Position numbers and translations under genes: made by a program | From: Cheiracanthium punctorium | Lineage: Eukaryota > Arthropoda > Arachnida > Araneae > Cheiracanthiidae | DNA: 64,000 nt | Reading direction: 5' to 3' | NCBI GenBank assembly: GCA_038373885.1 | Contig: JAWZYV010011619.1 | Location: forward strand, 2,108,001 to 2,172,000 | Notes under the pieces: generated by a model | The model's input: the letters and a program-made list of their open reading frames with translations, nothing else | What the model was told of the DNA's origin: nothing | Database searches by the model: none | Shown: piece after piece, positions 21,975-32,970 of the stretch | Layout of the letters: the number at the start of each line of letters is the position of its first letter | How positions within the stretch are numbered: position 1 is the stretch's first letter

Positions 21975-23765
21975 GTAAGTAAGACTACAACTGACTGATC
22001 GCTATGCAGCAACTACGTTTGCGTAACATAAGCAAAGCTCTCGATTTTCTTAGCAGTATAAAGTAAGTAGTCAATTTTTTTGTATAGCTACTCACATAAG
22101 AGCTTTTTTATTTAAAGGACCCCCGTCGTCGAACATATCAACCACTACAGCAATTGCATGGCATGAACACCCTTCTGTTTATGTCATGCTAAAAATGGAT
22201 CTACGTTATATACCTGCCAATGCCAGCGGGTGGAAGAACTCAGTAAATAAAAATTCATTTTTTAGATTATGATGAAAGATCTTATGTATTTCTTTCATCC
22301 ATTATCATTTATAAATATATTCATTAAGAGTAATCAGTTCAATTAATTAAAAGTAAAAGCACTGCTTCTTGAGGTTTACAATGGAATTGAATTTTCGAAT
22401 AAGATTATAAGTGAAAACAAGGAAAATATGCATGCACAATTATTATTAGTATTTGTGTTGCTGTTTTTGTTATTGAAGTAGGATTACAAAAATCGCATTT
22501 CATTCACCTAAAAGCATTCTCATCACAAGTTCAAAATACAATAGTAATTTTAACTGAAAAATCATACACAATGGAGGATGTTAAGCTTAAATACAAACAC
22601 AGAAAACAAATTCTGCTCTGTATTTTGCATTCATCAAGCCAAAATAATCTATAATATACCTCTACACTTTAGACGAGCGTTAATAAACCATTTAAAACTG
22701 GCCGTTTATAGCTACTTTTATGTTCTTAATTAACCTTAATGATTAATGGTCTTATTTAAAATAGCTATTATGCATTAGAATATCGCACCATCCATTTGTC
22801 TTCTGAAACATTTGACGTTTTCTAGGATTGCATTTAAATACTTGCTTCAGCACTGTATGAAATAATAAAACTTTGCTTTAATTTTTGTCTGCGCTTTTAT
22901 TCCCCTGTTTTCCGTTTTTAATTACTGTTAAAGGATTTATATGATTGTTAAATTCAAAGTTAATATTTTAAACCTCCGAAACATTTTTCTAACTAAATAT
23001 TGTTGGATTTGTAATACACATATGTATGTGCCATTAAAACATATTTCGAATAAATTTTATTAATCTTTTCGATAATAACCATTTAAATTCTTGATGGCAT
23101 CATATCAAATTTATGCTATAATATTTGCATGCGTGCATTTATGCAAAATTAATTTTTGCATAAATGGTAGACCCAATTCCTTTTCACTCCTCTTAAATTT
23201 AACATAGTCAATAAATTTATCTTTTCATAATTTACGGGAATTAATGAATGAATAAGTCACTAAATATTTTTAAAGTTTGTGGAGGTTTACTGTTGGACAC
23301 GCCAACCATGACACGTTTGTAAAACTGTATAACCAAATGGGACAATTATTTAAACTTGTTACAGCAAATCTCTATATTAAAATCAATGAAATTACACACC
23401 AGTTCACTGCTCTCTTACTTTATATGTCACTTATCACATTTTATATTTTAAGAACTACAGACATGATTTAACGAAGATTCTATTCAAGCGTATTCGTTTC
23501 CTCCCCAGACATCTCGAACATTTTTCAGTTGAAGAAGACCCAGAAGAAATTACCCGAGAGCTAGTAATATCTTGATCCTAATTCTTGCAACACTCATCTA
23601 TTTCATTTCATATAATTTGCTTTGACTTATGCGTGACACCAAATCTATCAATTAGCAAGTCATACTGCCGCCCGATTTGTAAACAAGTAGCCTCCCCTTT
23701 CGAGGTGAGGTGACAATAGAGGGAGTAATAAAAGTTAAATAATGAAAAATAAATAAATAGCAATA
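21975..23765. other. AT-rich sequence, nothing recognised
   Basis: No repeats paired within the window and no gene-like frames. Short frames at 23277-23471 and 23608-23793 lack context. Confidence 0.45.
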
Positions 23766-23987
23766 GAAACTTTTTATCCTCGAGCCCTAACAAGCATAAA
23801 ATAAAAATTTATTCTTGAAAGTGCATGCTATAGAAAATGAAAGTATCAACATAGAGAAAATTTCAGAGACTTTTACAAGAGATGAAAATTTCCTGTTCAA
23901 AATAATTTAAAACGTATTCGAGACGAATATACTTAGTCATTAGTTTTGTGTAAGTATCCGTTAAGAGATTAATTTCAAAGGTCTCGA
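23766..23987. repeat. Dispersed copy of the 5.8-6.5 kb repeat family
   Basis: It shares with 5801-6045 and 6291-6480 the ordered motifs CATAAAATA, CATGCTATAGAAAATGAAAG, CAAGAGATGAAA, GTATTCGAGAC, TTAGTCATTAGTTTT and TTTCAAAGGTC. Confidence 0.65.
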
Positions 23988-24057
23988 ATGATTTTTTTTA
24001 AGCACACTTATAGAAAAGTCAGAGTGAGTAGCACGTAGGAAACACATACATATACAC

Positions 24058-25364
24058 ATGGGGTGTTTCACGATGAACCCCTAATTTTGAAAATAAATAA
24101 CTAAAAAACGATGATTGATAGAAGCATGAAACCTGTTATATGTTTACTAAACGACCTTAAGAATTTGATTCAGAAGCCAGAAACTTTCAGATTAAATTTG
24201 TGTCGATAGAAGCGGTTATACAATTCTAAGAAATCCTCATTTGTTGCAAACACGTCTGCTCCACTGCCCAAAACTTATCGTTTGGGTACGGTATACACCG
24301 TACACAATACGTTTTTGACTTTCTGGACGAGTAATTGAATGATAGAGTTATTGCAGTGAACTGTTTGACAGTTATGAAGGAAAGGTATGAATTGTCTGAT
24401 TTCCATATTCTCTCGACTTCACCCTTTTCCTCAACAACCCCCGGAATTTCTTCCTGGCTACACCCTTAGCGTGTTGTATGGAAGATGTGCATATTAAATC
24501 GATTTTGATCTGATTGTTCTCTGAGAATGAAATCGCTTTCTGGGACTCGTATTGTGGCTTACAGCGCGATCTATTTGTGACCAAAAAGATTGTAGCTTGT
24601 GTATATACAATCCTTACTGTGGTTTTTTTTCGTTAATAAGCAGAACTGTCGCATTTGGGAAACGGAAAATCTGAATGTAGCCATGTCATCGTCTCTGCAT
24701 CCACCAAAAGCCGTTGGCAGCCGTTTCCCCCAGGGGACATTTTAGGCACTTTTTGGACACCAAACAATTACTTCAAAATATCTAGTCATCCTCCATGGAT
24801 TTTGGGCCATTCAAACTGGTTTGGATGACGGTAGGAAGAGCTCGTGGTTTATGCTCGTCGGTGTCTGCCCGCAATGAACGGCTGCAGGGTTCGATTTTCA
24901 CAGTGAGCATTTCGGTGATTACGTCATTGCGCTTTGACTACGAAAAGCGTATGCAAAGTTGTATGGATTCGCCTCCTTGTCGCCATGCGATTTTTTTCTT
25001 TGGGGGTACTTGAAATACCGGGTGTATTGTCGCAATCTACAAACTGTAAATGAACTGGAAGAATACATCTCTGCTGCTTGTCCGAACATTCCAAGTGAAG
25101 TATTTGCACGGTCATCTGCGAATTTTGTCCTTAGACTGTATCCACGTTGTTGCTGCAAACGATGGTTATTTTGAAAACATTGTTTTATACATTTTCTTTG
25201 TCAGCAGTGTCATCTGTTAATGAACTTTGTAAATAATTTTAAAAATCCGTAAGAATAAATATATTGTTTATCTAAACAGAATGCAGTACACCTTACATTT
25301 CTATGGTCTTCCGTTTTTCTTTAATGGAATTTTCAAATGGTTGGTCCTTTTCGGGACACCCAGT
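24058..25364 (+). mobile_element. Decayed Tc1/mariner-superfamily element
   Basis: The left end GGGGTGTTTCACGATGAACC and the right end GGTTGGTCCTTTTCGGGACA CCC form imperfect inverted repeats. Near the 3' end, frame 24959-25174 reads SLSPCDFFLWGYLKYRVY, then NELEEYISAACPNIPSEVF. That corresponds to the SPDLTPCDFFLWGYLK..VY segment around the last catalytic acidic position and the C-terminal helix of transposases in this superfamily. The SPD aspartate region reads SLSPCD, and upstream catalytic residues are not readable because of stops and frame changes. Total length, about 1.3 kb, fits a full-size but dead element. Confidence 0.65.
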
Positions 25365-25524
25365 ACATACACACAGTTCAGTAAAGTCGTGGTGCATGTT
25401 TTATACAGTTACACCAAAACACGATCGCCTATCCATGGACACAAGGACAACAAAAACACCAAGACCCGATGACAGAAATCTAGAGTGTAATAAAATGCTT
25501 CTAGAAATAATGAACTCTGCTGTT

Positions 25525-25616
25525 TAAGTGTTTGAAAAAGCTGAGATTCGAATTCACGATCACTTGTTCACTAGACAGGTGCTTTAAACAACTAAACCAG
25601 GACACCGTCGGGGAGT
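25525..25616 (-). mobile_element. tRNA-derived SINE head
   Basis: On the minus strand an A-box-like TGGTTTAGTTG (25589-25599) is followed by a B-box-like GAATTCGAATCTC (25543-25555), at tRNA-like spacing. The anticodon-position loop reads CTAGTGA. The body may run toward 25400, where an AACACCAAGACMCGATGA motif occurs at about 25453 and again outside the head at about 25655. No clear target duplication was found. Confidence 0.5.
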
Positions 25617-27160
25617 TGCCATAATATACATATTATCGCTTTGTTTTCTAGGGTAACACCAAGACACGATGAGAAATCGAATTTTAAAAAAACTGTCATA
25701 AAATATATTTTAATAAAAGAATGAATCCCGCACACAAACACATTAGTACAGATTCCACGCTGCAGTCTCTATTCTATTCTGGAAGAACAGTTGTACCAGC
25801 AAATCTCAAAAGATTAAGGTCACACGTACTTTGTAATTCTCCCAGGTAGCAAGAACTCTAAGTAAAATGTTGGCCAACTATCTATTTTATCGGTTCATAC
25901 TCGGCAGTTTTCTTCCGGCACCCCTATAACGTTGCAAAGAATCACGCGTTCCGACTCACAGTCCACTCCGAACGTTGGCAAAAAGCCCTAGCCACGTTAG
26001 AAATCGACTACTCGGCAGTATATACTCAGCTGAGGTTTAGCGGAGCTCTTGAGCCGAAGTTAAAACATAGAAATCAGCGTTCCCTCCCCCCCTCCCCCAT
26101 CCCCCCCTGTGTCGTATCGGGGATGCGACACGCGTACATGTTTTGTCATTCATCCAATCAAAATCTCCAATGATTCTTCCCTTCTTTTTCCCAGACGGCA
26201 GTCTGTTTCTTTTCCAAAGGCTTTTGATCCTTTCTTTGTGTAAAGTGCAACTGTTTTTTTGTTCAGTTGGATTTCCGAAAGTTCAGTGAATTACATCGCC
26301 AAACACACAAATATAAATTCACATTTGAAGCCAAGGAAATTATTTCTGTGCTTGGATATTAAAGCAAATATATTGTTGTTAATTATTGAAATTTATGCTA
26401 AACAATAGGTAGCATTATAAGAATTACTGGATCTAATGTCGCAGTCATATATTCAGGACTCATTGTGGCTTTGCAATACTGTTTAATAAAGATAGATGGA
26501 GCATTGGGTGTTTAAAAATTAATGGAATATTCAGAATTTATTTACGTATTTCGAAAGTGTATTTCTGTTTATATTACTGAGATGGAAAATATGATATTGA
26601 AAATGAACTTGTTTAAATGTTTATTCGAACAATTTTTTGAGCATTTCAAACACATCAAAATATAAATTTATTATTAGTGAAAACATTTTTTTATGTAAAA
26701 TTATATTTTTTTTTTGTAAAGCAGTAAATGTAAGTTTTACTAAATTTAATTAGGTAATTGCTGAATGTTGTTAAAATAAACTAGAATACTTTGAATTTAT
26801 CCAATTAGTGTTTTTCCTATCAAATATACAAAATATAATAATATTTTTCAATTATCTATGATTAAGGGGGTACATAATGATTCAGTTATGTTCTGCAGAA
26901 GTTTCAGCGTGCAGACATAGAAATAATTTACTCGCCTGCTTTCTCAAGCTACCACATAAACATTTTAATCAGACGTAAGCAGTATTGTAAATATTAGATT
27001 TTTTTATTATTTAATTAAAAGAAAGTTTATAAGATAGCTAGATATCTCTTGAAGACTGTAAAAATAAAGGGAAAAATAAAATGTGTTAAGTACATACAAA
27101 TCGATTATATAGTAGCTAAATAGGTCCTTAAGAACATCCCTAAAGCAATCGGTATCTCGG
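25617..27160. other. Unexplained GC-rich block, then AT-rich sequence
   Basis: The segment 25850-26140 is far more GC-rich than the flanks. It has repeated ACTCGGCAGT motifs (about 25908 and 26013) and C-runs at 26084-26108. It could be an LTR, a promoter region or a 5' exon. I found no matching second copy or target duplication. On the minus strand an AATAAA near 27001-27007 could serve the exon at 27161-27378. Confidence 0.3.
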
Positions 27161-27378
27161 CTAAATCACAGCATACGAGCAAATTGTCGGGAAATCCTTG
27201 TAGAATCGTCCATAGACGAAGAGTATGGTTCCAGCGAGGACGATCCATTGACCATTTCTCAACAGGCCCTCCCCAATGTTGAATAGTAGTCGCGCGCCGG
27301 GGTCGGACTGATGAAAAGGAAGTCGCATGAAGACAGTCGGCCGAGATGAGGCCGGGGATTTCTTGCTGCTTGGGTAAT
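27161..27378 (-). CDS. Candidate terminal coding exon with one membrane-like segment
   Basis: On the minus strand the acceptor TCTAATTTTAACAG ends just before 27378. A frame entered after two bases is open for 72 codons to a stop at 27161-27163. The peptide starts YPSSKKSPASSRPTVFMRLP and includes FNIGEGLLRNGQWIVLAGTI and LFVYGRFYKDFPTICSYAVI. The stretch WIVLAGTILFVY is hydrophobic enough to be a membrane segment. The block has high G+C and many CpG relative to its surroundings, as expected for conserved coding DNA. AATAAA on the same strand lies about 155 bp downstream. I do not recognise the protein. Upstream exons were not found within several kb, so the gene would have a long last intron. 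Confidence 0.5.
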
Positions 27379-28850
27379 CTGTTAAAATTAGAGGTATCAT
27401 CTTGTTATTTCTTATTGACTTAACTTTAAAATTTACTATACAAACCCTTATTTTTCTTTCGCCATGGAATTTTCTTGAGATTTATTTTGCCGAAATAAAA
27501 TCGCATTTGCTTTAGAATAGAAATAAGTACATAAATAGGAAATTTTGAACTTAGCTACATCATTTGTTAATAGATTCTTATACATTGTAAGATTCTATTT
27601 AGTATCGATGGTTCAGATTATATTTTGAATATCTATATTGATATTTTGAAATTTACCATTCAAAATACAATCCAAGCAAATTTCCAGTACTTTTCTGCCA
27701 TAGTAATTCTATTAAAAACAAAATCTGCTTTCCTATTTACGATTATTTAAATGTGATGTAGTAACTCATAATTAATCTGAAAACTTTTTAACCAGGTATC
27801 ATAATGCTTTCATATTTATATAAATAAAAAATGATGTATTTATTTTTAAAAATGGGTATTTTTATGACTTAGAAATTTCTAATGCGCCACGTTCTTTAAT
27901 CAGACTTACTTGATTGTTTTGGATTTTTATTTATTTTTTTTTTCCAAAAGTGACTGAATTATACCAGTCATATTGAGATTGTGCAAAGAGTTTAGATTTC
28001 TCTTCATTATTATTCCCTGATTTTAAGAAAAATATAAAGCATCAAAAATTTTTATCTCTCAATATACTGTTCTAGAAACTCGAATGTCGCTATTATTTCT
28101 TTTATTTTTCCATATTTAGAAGACTATTTATTCTTGAGTTTTTATATTTCTTTATTTAAAATAATTTCCATGCATATTTTTCCAAAGATGTCACGTATAG
28201 TGCAAAATCAATAACTACAATGCTTTAAGCAATATATTACTTGTTTGAAATACAGATATATACATTACTTCAGAAATAGAATTTGAATAAAATATTATCC
28301 CTCTTGCTATTGACCTTTAAATCACTCAGATTTCTGAAACGCATTGCGTAAAATTGAAAATATGTCTTTCAATACATAATTTATGTAAATGTAGAAGATA
28401 TCAATAGTTCAAAAAGAGAAGAATGAAATTCTACGTTTTGTAACACAGATAATTTGAATTCCAATATTTAAAAAAGGGAATTATAATGCATATTTATTTT
28501 CTGCAATGAAATATAAAAATTTAATTAAAATGCTATGTTGTTTTCAAGATTCAAGCACTAATATCATTGGAACTCTTCAAACAATTAAAAGTTAAATTAC
28601 AAAATTAAAATTCTCGTCTGTATTTTTTTAGAATTACAGTTTCAACTTTTGGCAGTCAATTTTCTCTACTTTTTAATTTTACATAAAATTCAATTAATAT
28701 AATCGTAATTCTAGAATTTTATAAATTATTAAATCTCTGTTGCTCTAAAACTATTTTAATAATATTCTATCCGTACAATCTGAGAAATGTAGTGTTCTAA
28801 CTGATTTTGCATATACATCTGTAATTTTAATCAGTAGTATTTAGTAAATT
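27379..28850. other. Very AT-rich sequence, possible intron
   Basis: No repeats or coding segments recognised. If the exon at 27161-27378 is real, this is intronic. Confidence 0.4.
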
Positions 28851-29752
28851 ATTAAGAGTAGCTTTCAGATATGGCATTTTTTACTAGGGGTTGTATACAT
28901 ATTAAAATACGAAATTTAATTTTTATACGGTCCCTCCTTTCCTACCCTTTATATTTAGAAAAATGCTGCTCTTTCCCTAAGAAAATTAACAAAATAAATC
29001 CCGTGTATCTAAGTGAAATAGCTAGCAAAATTTTTATTTTTAAAAATTATGACTTACATCAATTTACCTGCTGTTCGCATCGGTTTTCAAGCGAAAAAAT
29101 ATTTTCTTTGCGGGACCAACTATGAGTTGAAAAAAGTTAAATAACGATCCCATTGTTGGGAAATGCAATTAGAAGCATTCAAATGTGCAAAATGAACAGG
29201 TTAGTTTTACCTAATATTTGATAGTTTTACCTAAAATGATCGATACTACTTTAAGAAATTAGCAATAATTTAGTCTTTCAAGGGGGTCATCCTCTAATTA
29301 CATCACTTTTATAGAGAAGGAATTTTAAAGTGTAAAAGAGAATGACAAAATAATTGTGTAGGTTGCTATGGTGTAGTAACTTTCACTAAAAACTGTCTTG
29401 AACATGCTTTACAGGAAAGTTCTAGCTAAATTAGGATTTGAGGAGTCAACTGAGTCTATCCAGTGACTATTAACATGAATTAACGTCAGTTGAAAATTAA
29501 TTACATTTTTCTCACTTTTGAAACATCCCCTTAGTGCTTGGCGACCAATACCAAGATGTTCAAATTGATATATGTCGGAACCTATTCCACGTAGAGACAC
29601 GAGATTTGTTTAATTAATTTTCTTAGACAAAGAGAAACATTCTTCTTAATATAATTGGTAGGAAAGGAGGGAACGTATAAAAATTAAATTACGTATTTTA
29701 ATATGGTTACGACCCCCAGTAAAAAATGCCCTAACTGAAAACTACTCTTAAT
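28851..29752. mobile_element. 902-bp long-TIR (fold-back) element
   Basis: The left arm (28851 to about 29090) and right arm (about 29520-29752) are inverted copies. They begin ATTAAGAGTAG and share GGCATTTTTTACT, ATTAAAATACG, TTTTTATACG, CCCTCCTTTCCTACC and TAAGAAAATTAA blocks. Similarity is high in the outer 100 bp and declines inward. The middle about 430 bp has no recognisable transposase. The plus frame 28871-29125 and minus frame 29409-29600 lie mostly in the arms and are best read as by-products. Confidence 0.75.
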
Positions 29753-29837
29753 TTGACGAACTTTTCTAACCCGAAGTATGTTTCGATAACTCACGGTTTA
29801 AAAAAATAATCGGCTTAACATCTCTTTGGAATCACCC

Positions 29838-29839
29838 GG

Positions 29840-29888
<49 letters not shown>

Positions 29889-30456
29889 ATAAAATAAACT
29901 TTGCTAATTTAACCTTATTTAATTTAATGTTTATTGAAAAAGCTTCTTTAATCTTTTACTCTTACTGTAAAGTTTATTTCTCGGCCATACAAATATTACG
30001 CTCGGAGACGTTTTTTGAAGTTCCATAAAGAGAAAATTGTTGATTCAGCAGTATCTTCAGTTTTCTGTGGTTTTCGTTCCTACGTGCTTTTAGAACTCGT
30101 GGGTAAGCAGGTGTTTCTCATGTCTTGATTGACAATCGAGTTAACTAATTACGTTTGTGAGTAACGCCTTCGCAATCGTGCTGCACCCTGCCAGCAGGTG
30201 TAGTAACTGAGGAGTATTTAAGCAAGAGCATGAAAATATTGGGAGTTTTAGAGTTTTAGCTTAGCTTTTAGGAGTTTGGAACGTGAAGCTTTTGCAGGAG
30301 CTTCCAGCTTTGCGATGTACGAAGGTAGCCCCGGAGTTAAAAGGTCGCCGGCCTGACTCCTGCCCTCTGTCCGAACTTTGAAATAAATTATTCAACCTAG
30401 AACCCCAATGGAGTCGTGTCATTCATTTCAACAAGGGATGGCGTAAGTCCATTCCT

Positions 30457-30459
<3 letters not shown>
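29838..30459 (+). mobile_element. LTR-like segment, possibly a solo LTR inserted at (TA)n
   Basis: A (TA)n(TG)n run (29838-29884) is followed by about 570 bp containing a TATTTAAG box at about 30215 and AATAAA at 30382-30387. The segment ends CCATTCCTTACA just before a second (TA)n tract at 30460-30495. A TATA-like box, a downstream polyadenylation signal, a ..TTACA end and flanking TA tracts would suit an LTR with a target duplication inside a (TA)n site. The 5' end is ambiguous: within the TG run, or near TGTGAGTAACGCC at about 30155. No retroviral-type coding region adjoins it. Confidence 0.4.

Positions 30460-30495
<36 letters not shown>
30460..30495. repeat. (TA)n microsatellite
   Basis: An uninterrupted TA dinucleotide run of about 36 bp, immediately 3' of the LTR-like segment. 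Confidence 0.95.
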
Positions 30496-30498
<3 letters not shown>

Positions 30499-30745
30499 GG
30501 TTGAGGACTGCGATTGGAATCCACGCCTTCTCAATTATGCCCGATGGAGTTCTGAAGCGTATGAACAAGCCAATATGGGAAGCCTGACTTGGTTGGTGGT
30601 TCCAGTGTATAATACCCTAAGCAAACTTGGTTCTCAATTTATCGACACGTTCGAGGGATCTAAGGCTAAGTCAACCACATCCAACCCAAAGATCGAACAC
30701 AGGACCTGTGACATTGTAATGCAATATTTATTAAGCCAGTTTACT
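30496..30745 (-). mobile_element. SINE with a Ceph-like central domain
   Basis: On the minus strand a B-box-like GTGTTCGATC (plus 30691-30700) is followed by TTGACTTAGCCTTAGATCCC and then GTCGATAAATTGAGAACC (plus 30629-30646). This order resembles the conserved central domain of the Ceph-SINE superfamily, which I recall as GACTTTGCCTTTCATCC..GGGTCGATAA..AAGTACC. The A box is degenerate. The plus-strand open frame over this region (from 30416) is then a by-product. Similarity is from memory and needs an alignment. Confidence 0.5.
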
Positions 30746-30859
30746 TCAAATGATTTTATAATTCTCTTTAAAGAGCTATGAAATTGAGAAGTTAAAGAAA
30801 AAAAACCAGACATTGTTTAGCATTTACTTACTTAAAATATTATTAAACGAATTAATACA

Positions 30860-31075
30860 TTTTGAATGCGAACTGCTGTGTCCCAGTCGTTTTAAGCTCG
30901 GATTCCATAAAAACACCGATAGTGAAGTTCTACCGACATTGGTCGATATTTGATAGGATGATAACCTCTCTCGCCTAGATTGCTGTGGGAACGTGTACGC
31001 TAAAGGGAGCTGGTGCACGTAAAATCCGCCATGACTCCAATGTCCTACATGTTGTAAAGGTAACAGTACAAGAAC
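30860..31075 (+). mobile_element. Degenerate SINE-like sequence
   Basis: GTGCACGTAAAATCCG near 31012 matches GTGCACGTTAAATCCG in the SINE at 55339-55624, with a GTGTAC motif upstream in both. A CCCAGTCGTTTTAAGC segment near 30883 may be a decayed A box. No target duplication was found. Confidence 0.4.
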
Positions 31076-32050
31076 TTTCCATAATAGTGCCGTGCAGATT
31101 ATAAATTACTTAAAAATAAACAGTACTAATATACTAAAGAACCTGCATGATATTTTGTTAAACATTATTATTATTTTTACTCTGACCAATGAATCATTTT
31201 TTATTTATAACTTAACAATGACATGAAAATTGCCGAATATATATAAAATCTTTCGAAAGATAATATTACTTGAACCCATTTTTCTTCTTCACAGAAAAAA
31301 AAAATATGTAAAGACCTGTTATTGTAATACTGTAACTCCCTCTGGGATTTGAAAAAAAAAGAAAGTGTGTTACATTTTCTAAGATTTCTTCTAACCTTTC
31401 CAAATCAAACCCGATTTTCCCCCCCCCGTTTTTATTGCAGCTTTGCAACTTCATCAGATAAGCCTGTCTCCTGGGTATTGTTCATTAGGAAGTAAATTAA
31501 ATTTGCCTTCTTTTTTTTTTTTTCATTACATACATTATTTTTTTCTCGAATTAACTGACAATGATAGTTTGTGCAAGTATTACAAATTGGTAACAAGAGT
31601 AAGATTTGTTAATTAGTGCATCCTAAATGCAGAATGAATACTGAAAGTTTCGTTTTCTTTTTATACCTTTCTGGAGCGTTTCTCTGTACTATGTGGGACA
31701 AAGAACTAAAATCCAAGGGGAGATTTTAGAATCCGACTCTCGGCGCATTGGGAAAGCATTAACCCATTATATTCATTATCACTGAACAAAACGGAATTTT
31801 TATTTTGTGCGATTTATAAGTAAAATAAAGATCTTTTTTCTAGTTATATGTTTTATTGTAAATTTTATACAATGTTCTTTTATGCACTATAAGTAAAAGG
31901 ATTTATGTACTATACGCAAAGCTAACCGCATTTCATACTTGGAATGTAGAATTCTTGAAACTGTACACTGCACAATATTTGCCACATGTTTAAACTTGTA
32001 ATATCTTAAAACGGTATTTATCAATGATAATAAAACTCCTGTTTCTGTTA
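31076..32050. other. AT-rich sequence, nothing recognised
   Basis: Contains a C-run at about 31420 and an acceptor-like motif at 31440. The open segment after it is too short to support. Confidence 0.45.
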
Positions 32051-32130
32051 CTGTCGAATGCGCTTAGCGGAACAGCCAATCTACCACGAAAATTCATTCT
32101 AATAAGCGGGATATTCCTTTTGATGCAGTT
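32051..32130 (+). mobile_element. Truncated pogo-like miniature element
   Basis: After a TA, CTGTCGAATGCGCTTAGCGG and the next 60 bp closely match the reverse complement of the first 80 bp of the complete element at 43697-43870, read from its right end. The shared later motif is CCACGA..ATTC(C/T)AATAAG. The other end is not found, so this is a fragment. Confidence 0.65.
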
Positions 32131-32970
32131 TATTCACATATTTTTAATTAATTTGTATTTGGCTTTTCTATTCTAAATTTAATGTATTTCAGCATTTTTA
32201 AATTTCAAAATTATTCCCTGTTGCTTCTGTTTCAAAAGATTTTCGGTGTGCCTGTTTTTGCATTAATTTTATTTAGCTAAAAATGTTAGTTTTGCTCTAA
32301 AAATAACTTCTCTGCCCAACGTTTTCATGTCCGTTATATACATTACTTTGCGTTTTTCTCTTGATTAAGAACATTTCTTTTTCGATGGTTTGTTTACGAC
32401 CATATAAGGTAACTAATCTAATAAATAACATTGGCTTTCATTTCGGGTTACAATTTAGCTGTTACATTATTTGTTTCATCCTTTTGGAGCGTCTGGTTTT
32501 TAAAATTCTCTCTATTTGATACCGCTACTGGACAATAGCGCCAGTCATAAACGCATATGTTGTTGGCGTATTATTTGGCGTCCGTTTATGCTCCTGCATC
32601 GGTTCTCGCCAATTTGGCCTCCTGGGCAATTCGCGTTTTCTTGGGGACTTCGATTTTGGATACTAATCTAGAAGTACGTTAATTATTGCCTCTTAGCTGG
32701 CCTCCAGCCACCGTCCCTAATATGTATCAATAGTTATTAATAATTCCTTTATTTTATAATAAAAACATTTAAAGTGATATTTTGTCTCATAAATTGCTCC
32801 GTGCCTGTGTATCGCGATGCTTTGTACTTCTACTAATTACGATCACACCGAAGTAATTTAATAATTTTTTAAGTGTACCTCAACCGCTTCATATTCCTTT
32901 ATCTGCGATCAGGTTAACTAATTATCACGATTTCGAACGTTTAAAATTTATTGCAATAAAGGAGGTTATA
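32131..32970. other. No gene recognised; moderately GC-rich patch
   Basis: The patch 32520-32720 is more GC-rich than the flanks (GGCGCC-poor, with several CpG). I found no open frame or repeat partner for it. Confidence 0.35.

Noticed and set aside
25870..26140. LTR starting TGTTGGCC and ending CGTACA
   Set aside because: No 4-6 bp target duplication and no second copy were found.
29073..29124. Minus-strand segment with acceptor and donor
   Set aside because: It lies in or beside the left arm of the 28851-29752 inverted-repeat element.
30416..30781. 121-codon plus-strand frame
   Set aside because: It begins in the LTR-like end and (TA)n and continues through the antisense of a SINE, so it is a by-product.
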